Origin: an uncultured Gemella sp.
Lineage (GTDB): Bacteria > Bacillota > Bacilli > Staphylococcales > Gemellaceae
Reading direction: 5' to 3'
Assembly (NCBI GenBank): GCA_945869755.1
Contig: CAMBPW010000038.1
Span: forward strand, 1 to 8,599
DNA: 8,599 nt
A model generated the notes under the pieces. It was given only the letters and a program-made list of their open reading frames with translations, ran no database searches and was not told where the DNA came from. Positions 6,520 to 8,599 of this stretch are shown in pieces; position 1 is the stretch's first letter, and every line of letters starts with the position of its first letter. Made by a program: the position numbers and the translations under genes.

Positions 6520-7233
6520 TTAATTTTTACTTGCATCAAACATATACCCTTTACCCCAAACAGTAACTATCATTTTAGATATATTTGATGATGATTGTTC
6601 TTCAAATTTTCTTCTTATTCTCTTTATATGAGTATCAATAGTTCTTAAATCTCCGTATGAATTATAATTCCAAACAGCTTTCAAAAGTTCACTTCTTTTA
6701 AAAACTTTTTCTGGTGATTTAGCTAAAAATAATAACAAGTCAAATTCTTTAGGTGTTAAGTTTATTTCACCATCAGGAGCTATTACTTTATGAGCATTAA
6801 CATCTATTATTAAATCATTAAATACGAGAACATCTTTTACACTAAATTCTGGTATATAAAACACACTTCTTTTAGTTCTTTGAAGTATTGCCTTAACTCT
6901 TAATACTACTTCTCTAGGACTAAATGGTTTTATAATATAATCATCCGCTCCCATTTCAAAACCATCTACTCTACTTTGCTCATCTCCTTTGGCAGAAATT
7001 ATAATAATAGGAGTAGCTTTCATTGTCCTTACTTCTCTTAAAATTTTTGTACCATTTAACTTTGGAAGATGTATATCTAATAAAACACAAGAATAATCAA
7101 TATTTTGTATTTTATCTAATCCTGTTAGTCCATCTTCCGCTTCATCAACTATATATCCTTCTCTTTCTAAGTACATAGTTAATAATTTTCTTATTCTTTC
7201 TTCATCGTCAACTATTAAAATCCTCTCAGACAT
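6520..7233 (-). CDS. srrA: OmpR-family response regulator, ResD/SrrA type
   Basis: A 237-residue two-component regulator with a complete receiver domain (about 1-120): acidic pair Asp9/Asp10, phospho-acceptor Asp53 in LLDIHLP, switch Ser80 and Lys102 in IIKPFSPRE. A winged-helix DNA-binding domain follows (about 134-234) with NLTPKEFDLLLFL, the recognition-helix region GDLRTIDTHIKRIRRK (194-209) and VTVWGKGY. The sequence is close to Bacillus ResD and fits staphylococcal SrrA, regulators of respiratory and anaerobic genes. The position right after rluB is the same as srrA in staphylococci. The ATG has AGGAG 8 bases upstream, and rluB ends 18 bases before. Unlike resDE and srrAB, no histidine kinase follows: the next gene is murT. 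Because the receiver residues are intact, phosphorylation by a kinase encoded elsewhere is likely. The symbol is by similarity and synteny; the regulon in this organism is unknown. Confidence 0.85.
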   Translation of the reverse strand: MSERILIVDDEERIRKLLTMYLEREGYIVDEAEDGLTGLDKIQNIDYSCVLLDIHLPKLNGTKILREVRTMKATPIIIISAKGDEQSRVDGFEMGADDYIIKPFSPREVVLRVKAILQRTKRSVFYIPEFSVKDVLVFNDLIIDVNAHKVIAPDGEINLTPKEFDLLLFLAKSPEKVFKRSELLKAVWNYNSYGDLRTIDTHIKRIRRKFEEQSSSNISKMIVTVWGKGYMFDASKN

Positions 7234-7251
7234 ACTTTACTCTCCTAATAT

Positions 7252-7980
7252 TTATTTTCCATTTATTGCCTTATTAATTAATACTTTAACTTCATGTATC
7301 GTCAAAGGTCTGTATTCACCGATTTTAAGTCCTTCTAAAGTTAAATCTTCAATACTAGTTCGTTTTAGTTTTATTACTTCATATCCTAAAGCTTCAAACA
7401 TTTTTCTTATTTGTCTATTTTTTCCTTCATGTATAGTTAATTTAACTATAGTATTAGAACTCTTATTTTTATTTTTTACAATATTTACTTCTGCTTGAGA
7501 TGTTTTATAATTATCAATTACAACTCCATTTCTTAATATTTTTATATGTTTTTCTTCTATTTTACCTTTTATTTTTGCTACATATGTTTTTCTCATTTTA
7601 TGGCGAGGATGTGTAATTAAATTAGTAAATTCTCCATCATTTGTCATTATAAGTAATCCAGAAGTGTCATAATCAAGCCGTCCAACTGGGAATACTCTCT
7701 CGTTGACATTTTCAAAAAAATCTTTTACACATTTTCTATCTTTTTCATCAGACATTGAAGTGATTACTTTTTCCGGCTTATAAAATAAATAATATTTTTT
7801 ATTTTCTTTTAATATTCTAACACCGTCCACAATTATTACATCATTAACACTCGCTTTTGTTCCTAATTCTGTAACTATTTTTCCATTAACTGAAACTTTA
7901 CCTGATTTTATAAGTTCTTCAGCTTTTCTTCTAGAAGTATAACCTGAAGATGTTATTAATTTTTGTAATCTTTCTTCCAT
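7252..7980 (-). CDS. rluB: RluB, 23S rRNA pseudouridine synthase (RsuA/RluB/E/F family)
   Basis: A 242-residue protein. It has an N-terminal S4 RNA-binding domain (about 1-58; RLQKLITSSGYTSRRKAEEL, then VSVNGK) followed by the RsuA-family catalytic domain. The catalytic Asp103 is in VGRLDYDTSGLLIMTNDGE (99-117), with the family motifs MRKTYVAKIKG (129-139) and IHEGKNRQIRKMFEALGY (183-200) behind it. The enzyme isomerises a specific uridine to pseudouridine in 23S rRNA, at helix 89 (position 2605) in characterised RluB proteins. RsuA-like 16S specificity cannot be fully excluded from sequence alone, but the scpB-rluB neighbourhood is the standard place of RluB in Bacillales. The ATG is preceded by AAAGGA with a 6-base spacer. 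scpB ends 12 bases upstream and the response regulator follows. Confidence 0.93.
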   Translation of the reverse strand: MEERLQKLITSSGYTSRRKAEELIKSGKVSVNGKIVTELGTKASVNDVIIVDGVRILKENKKYYLFYKPEKVITSMSDEKDRKCVKDFFENVNERVFPVGRLDYDTSGLLIMTNDGEFTNLITHPRHKMRKTYVAKIKGKIEEKHIKILRNGVVIDNYKTSQAEVNIVKNKNKSSNTIVKLTIHEGKNRQIRKMFEALGYEVIKLKRTSIEDLTLEGLKIGEYRPLTIHEVKVLINKAINGK

Positions 7981-7992
7981 TATTAATCCTTT

Positions 7993-8547
7993 CTAATCTT
8001 CTAAAAAATTATTTAAGTTTTTATCAATATTATTATTTTCAATATTTGGTAATTCATTTATACTTTCAAGACCAAATATATCTAAAAATAAATCTGTAGT
8101 TTCATATAATTTAGGTTTTCCTATTTTATCTAATACTTTATTAGAACATATTAATTCTTTATCTACTAAAGTATTTACTATAAAATCGCTATTTACTCCA
8201 CGTATTTTTTCAATTTCTAATTTTGATATTGGCTGATTATAAGCTATAATGGCTAATGTTTCTAAAGCGGATTTAGAAAGTTTTGTCATTTTTTTACTTT
8301 CTATACCATCTTTTATTTTAATATAAATATCTTCTTTTACCACCATTTTATATATATTACCAAATTTTTTTATAATTAATGCTGTATCTTCTTTAGAATT
8401 ATAGTCTGTTTTAAAAATATTCAATACATTTTCTGCATCTTTTTTATTTATATCAAGAAAAATTGATAAATATTCTATTGTTAATCCTTCTTCTCCTTTT
8501 ATAAAAAGAAGACCTTCTATAATATTTTTAGTTTTTTCAAATAACAT
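7993..8547 (-). CDS. scpB: ScpB, winged-helix subunit of the SMC-ScpAB condensin
   Basis: A 184-residue segregation and condensation protein B. Two ScpB protomers bind the ScpA linker and regulate the SMC ring that compacts and separates chromosomes. The N-terminal winged helix opens with IIEGLLFIKGEEGLTIEYL (9-27). The second winged helix has LSKSALETLAIIAYNQPISK (90-109), EIEKIRGVNS and the closing GKPKLYETTDLFLDIFGL, all hallmark ScpB segments. The last 25 or so residues are an Asn-rich, presumably flexible tail. The ATG at 8547 is chosen because the protein then begins as other ScpB proteins do. Its upstream region has no visible Shine-Dalgarno, which is unlike the other genes here. A probable scpA ends 22 bases upstream, so coupling could help initiation. 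rluB follows after 12 bases. Confidence 0.94.
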   Translation of the reverse strand: MLFEKTKNIIEGLLFIKGEEGLTIEYLSIFLDINKKDAENVLNIFKTDYNSKEDTALIIKKFGNIYKMVVKEDIYIKIKDGIESKKMTKLSKSALETLAIIAYNQPISKLEIEKIRGVNSDFIVNTLVDKELICSNKVLDKIGKPKLYETTDLFLDIFGLESINELPNIENNNIDKNLNNFLED

Positions 8548-8569
8548 AATTAAATTGAATTAATATAAA

Positions 8570-8599
8570 TTAATCTAAATCATTTATATATAATTCATC
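8570..8599 (-). CDS. scpA: C-terminal end of probable ScpA (cut by window edge)
   Basis: Nine codons ending in TAA (8572-8570) are open on the minus strand to the right edge and read DELYINDLD. They lie 22 bases before scpB, where scpA is expected in nearly all Firmicutes, and the acidic tail is compatible with a ScpA end. The piece is too short to identify by itself, so the call rests on gene order. Confidence 0.5.
   Translation of the reverse strand, partial: DELYINDLD

Noticed and set aside
1..8599. Mobile elements, CRISPR, phage defence or toxin-antitoxin genes
   Set aside because: All coding space is taken by recognisable housekeeping or competence genes with uniform codon use. No inverted-repeat ends, direct spaced repeats, transposase or recombinase motifs were seen.

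Overview
The window comes from a very AT-rich, low-G+C Gram-positive (Firmicutes, Bacillales-type) chromosome. The evidence is strong Shine-Dalgarno sites, sigma-A-like promoters, the comEA-comEB-comEC competence operon, the lipid II amidation pair MurT-GatD, and an scpA-scpB-rluB-srrA order like that known in staphylococci. The extreme AT content together with this gene content points to a Gemella-like coccus. That genus call is inference. No rRNA, tRNA, CRISPR array, insertion sequence, prophage or integration site was found, and the region reads as core chromosome.

Layout. Bases 1-1334 (minus strand) hold the competence DNA-uptake operon comEA-comEB-comEC, with comEC running off the left edge. 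A 138-base divergent intergenic region (1335-1472) carries back-to-back promoters. Bases 1473-3707 (plus strand) hold a cysteine desulfurase (NifS/IscS/YrvO type) followed 3 bases later by mnmA. Together they would make the 2-thiouridine at tRNA position 34. An intrinsic terminator follows at 3742-3774, in a convergent gap.

Bases 3876-8599 are all minus strand. In transcription order they are the last codons of a probable scpA, then scpB (chromosome condensation), rluB (23S rRNA pseudouridine synthase), a ResD/SrrA-type response regulator, murT, gatD and a RimJ/RimL-type acetyltransferase. Gaps between the complete genes are 8-18 bases, and most have a Shine-Dalgarno inside the gap or in the end of the preceding gene, so this looks like one long transcription unit. 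It may end at the shared terminator.

Two starts set by the longest open frame are better moved inward (comEA to 1334, murT to 6502), because the Shine-Dalgarno overlaps or crowds the upstream alternative codon. The most interesting points are contextual. The SrrA-like regulator is followed directly by murT-gatD, with no partner kinase gene. The comE operon has a perfect consensus vegetative promoter rather than an obvious competence-specific one. The desulfurase has an atypical loop after its PLP lysine. I see no convincing evidence of an undescribed multi-gene system here.
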